Source: Desertivirga brevis
Lineage (GTDB): Bacteria; Bacteroidota; Bacteroidia; Sphingobacteriales; Sphingobacteriaceae
Length of the DNA: 64,000 nucleotides
Assembly: GCF_017355835.1 (NCBI RefSeq)
Contig: NZ_JAFEWF010000001.1
Location: 1,749,511-1,813,510 of the forward strand
Reading direction: 5' to 3'
The notes below the pieces were generated by a model, which saw nothing but the letters and a program-made list of their open reading frames with translations, was not told the origin of the DNA and searched no databases. Position 1 is the first letter of the stretch, and each line of letters opens with the position of its first letter. Positions 9,022 to 16,909 of this stretch are shown one piece after another. The position numbers and the translations under genes were made by a program.

Positions 9022-9560
9022 AGTATAGATGTTTTAGTGTCAATCTTCTTTATGGAAATCAAAAGCGGTGCCAAACGGGCCTGTAAGGATTCTTCACGTA
9101 ATAATACCTAGTCGGTTATAAAAGCAAGACTAATAGCCCCCCAATAAAAAAGGGCCAGACTTCTCTGACCCTACATCTACCTATGAAAAACATTGCTTGG
9201 GAGCAATAACATTGGTACTGGCATTTCAGTACTTAAGTTACAGTTATGTGAAATTTCATTACTATTATCAAATTCTACTGACCCCCATAATTTCCAGGTA
9301 TTGTGAACCGAAAATGCTACCGATACCTTCTTCAAACTCTGTCCATATTTCGCTTGATGTCTGGTTTTATATTGTCTACCCTCATAACCCCTATCTTGGC
9401 AAACTTGGCTGAAAAACTGCCGTATTCCGGGTCTTCCCCAATCCACTTACAATGTTTCAAACACGGCATTCAAAGTCTTTAACCCTAAGTTTATCACGTG
9501 GAGGAAGGGTTTGATGTAAAATCTTTGCATTCTCAGGCCCTGAAACATACTTTTGGAGTT
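9022..9560. other. Intergenic with orphan hairpin and decayed sequence
   Basis: Between SPW and the next gene lie ~540 bases. Apart from the hairpin at 9149-9172 there is a short start-like stretch (CTATGAAAAACATTG at 9181) that ends after a few codons. Both strands carry short open frames at 9177-9446 that overlap each other completely and match nothing I know. I treat the region as non-coding debris. Confidence 0.4.
9149..9172 (-). terminator. Orphan hairpin with T-run on minus strand
   Basis: GGGCCAGA and TCTGACCC pair as an 8-bp stem with one G-U, and six A before it become a T-run on the minus strand, the form of a rho-independent terminator. No minus-strand gene lies upstream to be terminated, so it may be a leader element of a lost gene (see the related hairpins near 41.1 and 43.9 kb). 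Confidence 0.45.
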
Positions 9561-10148
9561 ATGAATGGGAAAGTGAAAAGGATTATGCTAATGCTAAGAT
9601 TTGTTTTTTTAGGAATGTTCATTCTGAACGTATACCAGGTGTCCGCCCAGGATTATCTGATCACTTCGGATGGAGACACGCTTACAGGAGATGTTAAGGG
9701 TATTTCTAATGATGCAATAAAATTCAGAAAAACAGAGGAAAAGAAAGCAACGTGGTTTAAGGCAAGTGAAGTTCAAGAAGCATACGATAAGCAGGCCAAA
9801 ACAACTTATGCAGGAAGAATGATTCCGGGAAACTCAAAAAGCATTCTCCTTGTCGTTCTTGAAAAAGGGAAAGTTACTTTATTTGAGAGCAGTTTCGACT
9901 GGCAGTCTTCAACTCCGAATATGGCACCAAGCTTTCATAAATCCCAAAAATGGTATGCAGCAAAGGGTGATAGTGAGCTTGTAGAAGTCAAAACTAATTC
10001 AATCCTCGGAAGCCAGCAGCAGAGGAAGGCAAATCTGAAAAAACTTTTAGATGACAACCCGGAAATTGCTAATAAACTCTCGGTGGACGATTTTTCCTTC
10101 AAAAGTGTTCGAGAGTTGATAAAAGATTATAATGCACTGCCCCATTAA
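9561..10148 (+). CDS. Exported protein of unknown function
   Basis: 195 residues from ATG 9561, preceded by GGAG at 9554-9557. An in-frame ATG at 9498 exists, but starting at 9561 puts the signal peptide at the N-terminus (MNGKVKRIMLMLRFVFLGMF, cleavage after VSAQ). The mature part begins DYLITSDGDTLTGDVKGIS and looks like a small beta-rich domain in which a field of the substrate or cell envelope is unknown; similar short proteins with this GDTLxGxV start are frequent in Bacteroidota. The C-terminal ~60 residues are helical and charged (KKLLDDNPEIANKL). No catalytic motif. Alone, with no operon partner in the same direction closer than 130 bp. Confidence 0.6.
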   Translation: MNGKVKRIMLMLRFVFLGMFILNVYQVSAQDYLITSDGDTLTGDVKGISNDAIKFRKTEEKKATWFKASEVQEAYDKQAKTTYAGRMIPGNSKSILLVVLEKGKVTLFESSFDWQSSTPNMAPSFHKSQKWYAAKGDSELVEVKTNSILGSQQQRKANLKKLLDDNPEIANKLSVDDFSFKSVRELIKDYNALPH

Positions 10149-10281
10149 CTGGAAGTGAAGCTTAACGAAAAGCTTTCATAGGGATTTTGATTTTCAATAA
10201 ACTTACCCTTGGAAGAACGTTGGTGCCATTCAACTTACAAAGCAAAAAAGCTTAACCATTGCAACAAGGCTAGAAAGACAA

Positions 10282-10878
10282 ATGCAAGATTACATAGATA
10301 TAGCAAATAAAAACGGGGTTATATTATTGAATCGTGGTAGTTGTCAATTTTGCGGTGCCGAAACCAAGAGGGGGATTCATGAGTGTATTGAAATATTTAG
10401 TCTTGGTTTTCAACTGATTGATTATTCCAAACCTGAGAACCACATTTATCGGTTTTTATCTGTTGACGCTCATACCCTGCAACATCCTGAGATACATGGT
10501 CGGTGGAATAACCATTTTCATCTAACCAGGCAACACTTGATGTTTCATTATCAAATTCAGTGGAATTATAGCTTCTCTCCAAAACTCAGTAACTATTTAA
10601 ATCTGTACAAAGCAGGTAAAAGTGAAGAGTATTTAGTTCCTCCAAAAATCTTCGCGCGTGGCAATATTACCGTCACCGACTTAATAAATAAAGCTGCGAA
10701 TGAATCAGACTGTCAGGAAATGATAAAGAGATGGGGAATGGAAGTGTATAACTCCTGGAGCAGGCATCATGAAACAGTTGATGGAATTGCAGATGAATTT
10801 ATAAAAATTTTACCTTCGCTTAGCCAAAAGGCAGCAATACCGCGGCAAGGTGAAACTGATAAGAAACAAATTATTTAG
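10282..10878 (+). CDS. DUF5946 family protein
   Basis: 198 residues. The sequence CQFCGAETKRGIHECIEIF near the N-terminus followed by HIYRFLSVDAHTLQHPEIHG is typical of the DUF5946 family (small cytosolic proteins of unknown function). C21/C24 and C34 with several His could bind a metal. The C-terminal half contains WNYSFSP..SNYLNLYK and a helical W..EVYNSWSRHHETVD end. Its stop overlaps the next start by 29 bp, so both genes probably form one operon. No signal peptide. Confidence 0.6.
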   Translation: MQDYIDIANKNGVILLNRGSCQFCGAETKRGIHECIEIFSLGFQLIDYSKPENHIYRFLSVDAHTLQHPEIHGRWNNHFHLTRQHLMFHYQIQWNYSFSPKLSNYLNLYKAGKSEEYLVPPKIFARGNITVTDLINKAANESDCQEMIKRWGMEVYNSWSRHHETVDGIADEFIKILPSLSQKAAIPRQGETDKKQII

Positions 10879-11314
10879 ATCTGATACTATAAAAATTGAG
10901 GATTTGAAAACTTACATTCTGCAAAATTTCGAGAAGGTATATGTAGCGGAAGCGGATGGGGACTTATTCTTTATGTACGATAAGAATGATAAACAGCCTT
11001 TCGCTACAATAGTTACCAGGGACAACGAGTATGATAGTACCTCAAATCTAAACCGAGAGGGATTCTACCGTTTAAACGTAGGTTTGGATAAAGAAACATT
11101 TATGGCGTTGTTCAGTGACCTTACGGACAAAAAAGGATTCGAAGCATACCTGAACCTGGGAATTGACTTTACAAAGGAAGATACAATATTTCCCCATCCT
11201 GCTTATGGTGCTATGTACTGGGTTTGCGTGGTTAATCCGTCAAAAGAAACATTCGAAAAAGCCTTGAAAGGTTACTTGAAGCTGTCCTACAACAAAGTGT
11301 CTAAAAACAAATAG
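10850..11314 (+). CDS. DUF6194 family protein
   Basis: 154 residues from GTG 10850. Features of the DUF6194 family: DGDLFFMYD, PFATIVTRDNEYD, NREGFYRLNVG and, near the end, PHPAYGAMYWVCVVNPS. These proteins are about 150 residues long, so it is full length. The GTG start lies inside the preceding gene (29 bp overlap), which suggests coupled translation; a start further downstream would trim the first helix. Function of the family is unknown. No signal peptide or membrane segment. Confidence 0.65.
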   Translation: MKLIRNKLFRSDTIKIEDLKTYILQNFEKVYVAEADGDLFFMYDKNDKQPFATIVTRDNEYDSTSNLNREGFYRLNVGLDKETFMALFSDLTDKKGFEAYLNLGIDFTKEDTIFPHPAYGAMYWVCVVNPSKETFEKALKGYLKLSYNKVSKNK

Positions 11315-11366
11315 GCTGCCTAGATGGGTTATTACGCCGGATTACTGGCAGTAAGACCTAGGGGTA

Positions 11367-11747
11367 CTACACCTGGGACCGGTTAATAAATTCTCCCTTT
11401 TCCAAAGCTACCTGATTACCCCAACCGAGAATTGCATTAAGGACCGGAATAAAAGACTTTCCGAAATCAGTAAGGGAATAGACCACTTTAATTGGCGGCT
11501 TTTCTCCGTAAACCTGTCTTGAAACCAATCCGTCTTCTTCCAATTGTTTCAGTTGCAAGCTGAGGGTCCTTTCCGTTACACCAGGTAAATCCTTTCTTAG
11601 CTCGCTATACCGCTTAAATCCTTCCCTTAAATGGTAAAGGATCACAACCTTCCATTTGCCCCCGATCAGGTCCATAGCAAGGCTGACTGTACACGGGTAT
11701 ACTTTATTCGCAACTTTAATATGGTCACTGACGCATTCTAATTCCAT
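11367..11747 (-). CDS. HxlR-family winged-helix regulator
   Basis: 126 residues. The HxlR pattern is complete: C19 near the N-terminus (YPCTVSLAMDLIGGKWKVVIL), helix-turn-helix (RYSELRKDLPGVTERTLSLQLKQLEEDGLV), wing (KVVYSLTDFG) and a C-terminal dimer helix. Such proteins often sense electrophiles through the conserved Cys and control the divergent neighbour. Here the neighbour is an NmrA-type reductase gene (108 bp apart) and a dyad is present between them at 11819-11837. Confidence 0.88.
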   Translation of the reverse strand: MELECVSDHIKVANKVYPCTVSLAMDLIGGKWKVVILYHLREGFKRYSELRKDLPGVTERTLSLQLKQLEEDGLVSRQVYGEKPPIKVVYSLTDFGKSFIPVLNAILGWGNQVALEKGEFINRSQV

Positions 11748-11818
11748 AATATGATTTTTTCTTCCAGCTATCCAAAAGGATAGTTATTGCAAAGTAAAGA
11801 AGCTATAAATAGTTTCGC

Positions 11819-11837
11819 AACTATAATTTTTATAGTT
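11819..11837. promoter_or_regulatory. Candidate HxlR operator dyad
   Basis: AACTATAA-TTT-TTATAGTT is a perfect 8-bp inverted repeat with a 3-bp centre, 19 bp upstream of the NmrA-type gene start and ~70 bp from the hxlR start. A related ACTATTTATAG dyad-like stretch lies just upstream (11801-11812 on the opposite reading). HxlR proteins bind such AT-rich dyads between divergent genes, so this is the likely site. Confidence 0.55.
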
Positions 11838-11855
11838 CACAATTAAAATAAAAAC

Positions 11856-12806
11856 ATGAATCCAGAAAACGAAAAGCCATTGGTTACAGTAACTGGGGTT
11901 TTAGGCAAACAGGGACTTAGCGTCGCCCATTCTCTATTAAATAGTGGCCAGTACCGTGTACGTGGTATTACCCGTCGGGCCGATACCCCCGAGGGCAGGA
12001 AACTGAAGGCCCTAGGAGTTGAGCTGAAAAGTATTCCGCTTTCCGTGGGTTATGAACAAGAATATATTGAGGCATTCAAAGGTTCTGACAGCGTTTTTCT
12101 AATAACACCAGCAATTGCGCCACCCGAAAGTTACGAATTTGAATTAGGCAAACAGTTAGCCGATGCAGCTCTTGAAGCAGGTGTTAAGCATGTAATCTTC
12201 AGCAGCCTTGAAAATGTGAGCCGGATAACAGGAAATCGGAAGTTCGCACCTCATTTCACGGACAAGGCCAGGGTAGAGGAATATATCAGAACTCTGCCAT
12301 TCACCAGCACATTCATTTACATGGCCTTCTTTTATACGAACCTCATAGAATTTTATACACCTATTTTAGAAGGGGATACCCTTGTATTTCCGATCTATCT
12401 TCCTCGGGACTTCTCCGCACCGTTTGTTGATCCGCTTACTGCCACTGGTCCGGCAGTTCTTGAAATACTTTCTAACCGCCAGGAGTATGCAGGCAAGGCC
12501 CTGCCGGTAATTGGCGAAGTGATTTCCCCGCAAAAGATGGTTGAAGCGTTCAGCAAAGTTACAGGAAAAAAAGCGGTATATAAATCTGCATACACAAGAG
12601 AAGAGTTTCTCAATTACTTCCCCTCTTTCAAGTCAAATGATGAATTGGTTGATGAAATCCTCGGTATGGCTGAGTATGCAGTCGAGTTTGGATATTTTCA
12701 GAAAGATCGAGATTGGGAATGGAGCAGGAGAATAAACCCGGGAACACTTTCCTGGGAACAGTTTTTACGAAACACGGGATGGCAGGGTGAAAAGTATTCC
12801 TACTAA
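11856..12806 (+). CDS. NmrA-family NAD(P)-binding oxidoreductase
   Basis: 316 residues, cytosolic. The N-terminal Rossmann motif is VTGVLGKQGLSVA (G14..G17..G20), followed by RGITRRADTPEGR (Arg pair fits NADP) and the atypical-SDR block GVKHVIFSSLENVS. This matches the NmrA/HSCARG group of atypical short-chain dehydrogenases that act as redox sensors or quinone/nitroso reductases. The catalytic Tyr of classical SDRs is not in the usual position. Divergent from an HxlR regulator and followed by a strong terminator, so it is a single-gene unit under that regulator. Confidence 0.8.
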   Translation: MNPENEKPLVTVTGVLGKQGLSVAHSLLNSGQYRVRGITRRADTPEGRKLKALGVELKSIPLSVGYEQEYIEAFKGSDSVFLITPAIAPPESYEFELGKQLADAALEAGVKHVIFSSLENVSRITGNRKFAPHFTDKARVEEYIRTLPFTSTFIYMAFFYTNLIEFYTPILEGDTLVFPIYLPRDFSAPFVDPLTATGPAVLEILSNRQEYAGKALPVIGEVISPQKMVEAFSKVTGKKAVYKSAYTREEFLNYFPSFKSNDELVDEILGMAEYAVEFGYFQKDRDWEWSRRINPGTLSWEQFLRNTGWQGEKYSY

Positions 12807-12827
12807 GTTTATAAGCCACCCTCAACC

Positions 12828-12858
12828 TGCTTCCGGATCCCTGGTCCGGAAGCATCTT
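12828..12858 (+). terminator. Rho-independent terminator after NmrA-type gene
   Basis: TGCTTCCGGA and TCCGGAAGCA form a perfect 10-bp stem with a 7-base loop, followed by TCTTT. It lies 22 bp after the stop of the NmrA-type gene. Confidence 0.8.
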
Positions 12859-12974
12859 TAAAAGACTTTGAATTACCTCCAGTAGTATGAGCACAATTAA
12901 ATGCATCATGAGAATGATTGAAAATAGATGTCAGGGAAAAACTTTTCCCCCTATCTCAACTCTATTACAACGGT

Positions 12975-12982
12975 TATCTTTG
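12975..12982 (+). promoter_or_regulatory. -7 box upstream of HxlR gene
   Basis: TATCTTTG fits the Bacteroidota -7 consensus TAnnTTTG exactly and lies 18 bp before the ATG at 13001. The -33 position lacks a clear TTG (only TTTTC near 12943), so strength is unclear. Confidence 0.5.
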
Positions 12983-13000
12983 AGTATAAATAAGTGAGAT

Positions 13001-13393
13001 ATGTACGAAAGGAAGATTCCTGAATTGTTGGATTGCGGTCTTGCCGTTTCTTTGAAGGTAATTGGCGGCAAGTGGAAAGCATGGATCATTGATTGTATAA
13101 AGCGGGGCATCAGTCGGCCGAGTGCAATTCATCGCGAGATGAATGTTGTAGCTCCACGGATTATCAACCTGCATTTGAAAGAGCTTGAAGAGCTCGGGAT
13201 CATTTGCAAGAAAGTTTATGCTGAAATTCCCGTTCGCGTGGAGTACAGTTTTACCGAAGTTGGGGAGAGCCTACTTCCGGTAATTGAAGTGCTGGAGACA
13301 TGGGGAAATACCCATAAAGAGTATGTTCAAAGAAAGGTGGAGTATGAGCCAAGCTCAGTCCCGTTTCATGCTTTTCTGCGAAAGCAGGCCTAA
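13001..13393 (+). CDS. HxlR-family winged-helix regulator
   Basis: 130 residues starting MYERKIPELLDCGLAVSLKVIGGKWK, with the conserved Cys (C12) before the GGKWK block, then HTH (RPSAIHREMNVVAPRIINLHLKELEELGI), wing (RVEYSFTEVGESLLP) and dimer helix. It converges with an imine-reductase-like gene; the two stop codons overlap. It is most like the HxlR at 15528-15881, which shares the MYERKI start, so the two probably arose by duplication. Confidence 0.88.
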   Translation: MYERKIPELLDCGLAVSLKVIGGKWKAWIIDCIKRGISRPSAIHREMNVVAPRIINLHLKELEELGIICKKVYAEIPVRVEYSFTEVGESLLPVIEVLETWGNTHKEYVQRKVEYEPSSVPFHAFLRKQA

Positions 13394-13408
13394 TGGCCTG
13401 CGCTTTCG
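13379..13408. terminator. Bidirectional terminator over converging stops
   Basis: CGAAAG-CAGGCC pairs with GGCCTG-(CG)-CTTTCG around a TAAT loop, with a two-base bulge. The stem spans both converging stop codons (TAA 13391-13393 on plus, TAG on minus). Tails are short in T, so it may act more as a transcription clash point. Confidence 0.55.
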
Positions 13409-14304
13409 TTAGTTTCACGAAGAACTTTTATAATTGCAGCATGCTCCTCCCCTCCGTACCCTGCGTCAACAGCGCGCTGAAATAACCCGGCTGCGAAAGA
13501 GGGTAATTCAGTATTGATGCCTCGTTCGTTTGCCTGTTGCACAAGCAAATGCAAGCCATTTGCAGTCGTGAATATAGTACTTTCCGGATTACTAAAATTC
13601 TCCTTCTGAATTACTTCGCCCATGTGCCTTGATTCCTCGGCGAGAACCGGGGAAATATTAGCCACAAGCTCCCCGAAAGCATCCGGCCTCAACCCTTCTT
13701 TTTCACAGATCAAGGCACCATGGCAAAACCCGATCCAGTTACCAGCAAGAAAAGCCATCATAGCGGAGAAAAGCGCGCCCGATGCTCCGGGTTCCTCGCC
13801 TGCAAAGTCTATTATACCGGCAAGAGAATTGAGCAATTGCGTTTGCTGCTCGAAAACTGACGCAGTTCCCGAAATAGTAATATAAGCTTCAGGTGTCCCT
13901 ATTTGCCTCGGCCAGGCCATTATATCTCCGTTTAACACACCTGCGCCATGCTTTTGTCCCCATGCGTGAAGGTCTCTAGCTTCTTTCGGGGTCCCTGTAC
14001 TTAGCTGGATAAGAGTTTTCCCCATAAATATTCCGGGGGAAATATCACCTAGAATCTTCCTGGTAACTTTATAATCTGATACGCATATTACAACAGCGGA
14101 ACTGGCACTAATTGCAGAAAAGGGGTCTTTTGCAGGCCGTGCTCCCCTCCGTTGAAGATTGTCTGCCTTCTCCATGTTCCTGTTCCACACCGTCACCTGA
14201 AAGCCTTTAGAAACCAATGCTCCGGCTATTGCAGAGCCCATTGAACCAAGTCCCAGCACAGTTACTTTTCCACCTTCGATGTTTGTTGATTTTGTCATAT
14301 TCAT
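13390..14304 (-). CDS. NAD(P)-dependent dehydrogenase, imine-reductase/6PGDH-like
   Basis: About 305 residues. Rossmann start VTVLGLGSMGSAIAGAL with WNRN after the second strand, the layout of the beta-hydroxyacid dehydrogenase/imine reductase superfamily (NADP preferred). The C-terminal helical domain includes FAGEEPGASGALFSAMMAFLAG in place of the usual lysine helix, as seen in imine reductases. I start at ATG 14304 (or 14298), because an upstream TTG at 14325 lies inside the -7 box and cannot be transcribed. Divergent from a second member of the same family 280 bp away. Substrate unknown. Confidence 0.78.
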   Translation of the reverse strand: MNMTKSTNIEGGKVTVLGLGSMGSAIAGALVSKGFQVTVWNRNMEKADNLQRRGARPAKDPFSAISASSAVVICVSDYKVTRKILGDISPGIFMGKTLIQLSTGTPKEARDLHAWGQKHGAGVLNGDIMAWPRQIGTPEAYITISGTASVFEQQTQLLNSLAGIIDFAGEEPGASGALFSAMMAFLAGNWIGFCHGALICEKEGLRPDAFGELVANISPVLAEESRHMGEVIQKENFSNPESTIFTTANGLHLLVQQANERGINTELPSFAAGLFQRAVDAGYGGEEHAAIIKVLRETNESAGH

Positions 14305-14322
14305 AACGATATTTTTATACTG

Positions 14323-14353
14323 CAATTTTAGCCGAACAAAAATCGGAGAACAA
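14323..14353 (-). promoter_or_regulatory. Promoter of imine-reductase-like gene
   Basis: On the minus strand TTG (14353-14351), 20 bp, then TAAAATTG (14330-14323), one mismatch to TAnnTTTG. Transcription would start near 14316, which decides the gene start at 14304 or 14298. Confidence 0.5.
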
Positions 14354-14606
14354 TAAGGGATAAAAGATTCAGGTAAGGGAAAAATTTGTCAGCGGGTCAA
14401 TACACCTTTAAACTATAAATCGAGAGTTGGCTGTATTTGCTAGCTATTTACCGCATCCAGCTTTTAGTCCTTCTTCAGGGATAGATCCGGAAAGTCCGCT
14501 GCTTGGCAGGCGATATTGAGTAATGTAACTTCCATACCGAATCTTTCTTCGGTTATTTCTTCTATGTTGGGGCTGTCCCACCTTTGTCTTATAAAATCAA
14601 ACACTG

Positions 14607-15485
14607 ATGACAACAAGTAACTCAAAACAAGTTTCGATTATTGGCTTGGGCAAAATGGGCCAGAAACTCGCTCAGCTCTATGTAGATGCAGGATATGAAG
14701 TAATTGTATGGAACCGAACTCAGGGTAAGACAAGTCAGCTTAGCGGAGTATCTGTAGCTGCAAGTGCGGAAGAAGCTATCCGAAGTACCGTCCTCTCCAT
14801 TGTTTGTGTCCACGATAACCGGGCTGTCCAGGAAATTTTGGATAGTTTAAGCAATAAGGAAGGACTTGAAGGCAATACGATTGTAAATCTGACTACCGGC
14901 AGTCCTTCCGAAGCAGCGGATTTGGAAGCCCTTTTGAAGAAGTATGGCATCCATTATATTAATGGGGCAATTCAGGCAGCACCTGATCAGATGGGCTTGC
15001 TTCAAACTACTATTTTACTTGCAGGTGATTCCCAAATATTCCTCGGGCACAAGAATACTTTGGAAATTATTGCCGGAAATTTAAGGCACCTTGGCGAAAA
15101 GGCCGCGGCCTCTCCTGCTATGGATATGGCAGCTCTTACCTGCCTATACGGTTCATTTGCAGGATTGATATACGGAGTCAAGATGTGTCAGGCCTTCGGG
15201 ATCAGCCTGGAAGACTATAGCCGGGTGATAGCAGAGATAACACCTGAATTTACGAGCTTTTTCACGCATGAACTGCAGGAAATCAAAAACGAGAATTATG
15301 AGATCACACAAAGTCCATTGGCCATAAGTGTCAGCGCGACTCAAAGAATAGCTGATACATTTCAAGAGCTAAAGGTTGCTCAGGAATTTCCCCGAATAAT
15401 TGCTTCCATCCTGAAAAAAGCAGAACAGAGAGGCCTGGCAGATAAAGAACTAGCTGCCATTATCAAGGTGATTGAAGAAGACTGA
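14607..15485 (+). CDS. NAD(P)-dependent dehydrogenase, imine-reductase/6PGDH-like
   Basis: 292 residues, paralogous to the gene on the other side. Rossmann motif VSIIGLGKMGQKLAQLY and the WNRT block; then VLSIVCVHDNRAVQEIL and NLTTGSPSEAADLEALLKKYG, as in 3-hydroxyisobutyrate dehydrogenase-like and imine reductases. The C-terminal dimer helix contains SPAMDMAALTCLYGSFAGLIYG. Full length for the family. Lies next to a converging HxlR gene, its likely regulator. Natural substrate unknown. Confidence 0.78.
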   Translation: MTTSNSKQVSIIGLGKMGQKLAQLYVDAGYEVIVWNRTQGKTSQLSGVSVAASAEEAIRSTVLSIVCVHDNRAVQEILDSLSNKEGLEGNTIVNLTTGSPSEAADLEALLKKYGIHYINGAIQAAPDQMGLLQTTILLAGDSQIFLGHKNTLEIIAGNLRHLGEKAAASPAMDMAALTCLYGSFAGLIYGVKMCQAFGISLEDYSRVIAEITPEFTSFFTHELQEIKNENYEITQSPLAISVSATQRIADTFQELKVAQEFPRIIASILKKAEQRGLADKELAAIIKVIEED

Positions 15486-15508
15486 TACTTCGTAACCCGA
15501 TGAAAACA

Positions 15509-15541
15509 CACAGGCTGTATTATTGCGCTATACAGCCTGTG
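15509..15541. terminator. Bidirectional terminator between converging genes
   Basis: CACAGGCTGTA and TACAGCCTGTG make a perfect 11-bp stem with an 11-base loop. It lies 24 bp after the plus-strand stop, and the loop and right arm cover the last codons of the minus-strand HxlR gene. Confidence 0.7.
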
Positions 15542-15881
15542 ATAAGCGCTCCTTCAATTGTTCCTTGTAGTCATTCCCCCATCTGCCGATTTCGTTTATC
15601 ACGGGTATAATGGTTAGGCCCAATGGTGTCAAATGATATACGCTCATCAGCGGAAATCCCCCCCCTGTTTCCTTCCTTACTACCCCAAGCTGCAGCAGCT
15701 CGCGAAGCTGCATATCCAGTACCCTAGGCGTAGCTTCTGCTATCGCTCTGTGAATTTCGCTTGGCCGGTTGAAGCCTTTAGAGATAGCATCAATAATGCA
15801 GGGCTTCCACTTTCCTCCAAAAACAATCATTGCAATCAGAATCCCGCAATCCAGGTCCTCCTTAATTTTTCTTTCGTACAT
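15528..15881 (-). CDS. HxlR-family winged-helix regulator
   Basis: 117 residues starting MYERKIKEDLDCGILIAMIVFGGKWK with the conserved Cys (C12), HTH (RPSEIHRAIAEATPRVLDMQLRELLQLGVV), wing (SVYHLTPLGLTIIP) and end helix. Closest in the window to the HxlR at 13001. It probably controls the imine-reductase-like gene it converges with, or the pair between the two HxlR genes. Confidence 0.87.
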   Translation of the reverse strand: MYERKIKEDLDCGILIAMIVFGGKWKPCIIDAISKGFNRPSEIHRAIAEATPRVLDMQLRELLQLGVVRKETGGGFPLMSVYHLTPLGLTIIPVINEIGRWGNDYKEQLKERLSQAV

Positions 15882-16248
15882 ACTATAAATGTATTATACC
15901 CTGTCATCTTCAGGAAAGGAAATCTGTAAATATTAGGTGGAGATGACTAAAATTATCAGAGTTATTAATGCGCATCCATGTACAAATAAGGTAGCGAATC
16001 GAGCCCTTTCCAGGGCCATTTGCTCTTCTTTAACAGTGAGTGAATTATAGATAGAAAAAAAAACGTCTGAAACTGGTTGAATAACCATCTAGTCGATTAG
16101 TGCGATCCCAAAGTGAAAAAAATACTATCGTTGTTACCCGACATGAAGGAATGTAAAGGAAAAAGTTGAACTGCGCAGAATGTATATGAACCACATCAAA
16201 AATTCTTTATTTCCGGTACCAAAAGCATTCTGGTTTCGAAAAATAAAA
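15882..16248. other. Divergent intergenic region before tetR
   Basis: About 370 bp between the HxlR and TetR starts. Contains a short dyad (GAGCCCTTTCCAGGGC near 16000) but no ORF. The tetR promoter and operator lie at its right end. Confidence 0.4.
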
Positions 16249-16268
16249 ATACAGACAGAGTTGTCTAT
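16249..16268 (-). promoter_or_regulatory. TetR operator, site 1
   Basis: Read on the minus strand: ATAGACA-ACTCTG-TCTGTAT, an imperfect dyad (ATAnAnA arms). The same two 7-mers at the same 6-bp spacing occur at 16885-16904. It overlaps the TTG of the tetR promoter at 16261-16263, so binding should repress tetR. Confidence 0.7.
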
Positions 16269-16291
16269 ATAAAATATTACTTATACCTTTA
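16261..16291 (+). promoter_or_regulatory. tetR promoter
   Basis: TTG (16261-16263), 20 bp, TACCTTTA (16284-16291), one mismatch at the last base of TAnnTTTG. The ATG at 16300 follows so closely that the mRNA may have almost no leader. Confidence 0.5.
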
Positions 16292-16299
16292 CCATCGAT

Positions 16300-16863
16300 A
16301 TGAATAGCGCCGGACCGAGAGAACGAATTTTAGAAACAGCGTCAAGATTATTTTATACCCAGGGATACAACAATACCGGTATAAATCAAATCCTTGAAGA
16401 GGCTAAGGTTGCCAAAGCAAGCTTATATCAGCATTTTAAATCTAAAGATGAACTCGGCATTCATTACCTGAAAGCCGGAAGAGAAGAATGGTTTGCAGGA
16501 ATTGAAAAATGGACTGGTCTGAAAAAAACATCATCTCAGAAACTGATTGCCTGCTTCGACTTCCTTGAATATGCCCTAAAGCAGCATAATTTTATGGGTT
16601 GTAAATTTATTAATATGCTAACAGAGATCGGTAGCAGTAGCCCTTTGATGTCAAAGGAAATCCTTGAGCATAAAGAAAAACTGCGGCAATACATTAAAGG
16701 CTTTGCAGAAAGTAGCTTACTAAACAAAAAGGAACAGGAAAGGGAGATCATTGCTGATTCCATCTATCTTCTCTTTGAAGGAGCCATAGTTGAATCTAAA
16801 ATTCATAAAGATACATGGCCGGTAAAAAAGGCAAAAGATTTGATTAAAATTCTTATAGGCTAA
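16300..16863 (+). CDS. TetR/AcrR-family repressor
   Basis: 187 residues. N-terminal HTH as in TetR: RERILETASRLFYTQGYNNTGINQIL..AKVAKASLYQHFKSKDEL. The rest is an all-helical ligand domain with one central Cys (MGCKFINML), a layout of the YxaF/LmrA-like group. Two matching operator-like dyads lie before this gene and before the next gene 46 bp downstream, so it should repress itself and the following metabolic run. The ligand is unknown but is likely a small reactive or xenobiotic compound. Confidence 0.88.
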   Translation: MNSAGPRERILETASRLFYTQGYNNTGINQILEEAKVAKASLYQHFKSKDELGIHYLKAGREEWFAGIEKWTGLKKTSSQKLIACFDFLEYALKQHNFMGCKFINMLTEIGSSSPLMSKEILEHKEKLRQYIKGFAESSLLNKKEQEREIIADSIYLLFEGAIVESKIHKDTWPVKKAKDLIKILIG

Positions 16864-16884
16864 TCCTATTTTTTTGATCAAAAA

Positions 16885-16904
16885 ATAGACAGACCATTCT
16901 GTAT
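16885..16904 (+). promoter_or_regulatory. TetR operator, site 2
   Basis: ATAGACA-GACCAT-TCTGTAT, the same half-sites and spacing as site 1 but in the opposite orientation. It ends six bases before the ATG of the MBL gene, so a bound repressor would block the start of that operon. Confidence 0.7.
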
Positions 16905-16909
16905 AAAAT

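Noticed and set aside
9177..9446. Small ORFs on both strands next to the orphan hairpin
   Set aside because: They overlap fully, lack ribosome binding sites and match nothing known.
11315..11366. Terminator between DUF6194 and HxlR genes
   Set aside because: Only a weak CTGCC/GGCAG pair and no T-run.
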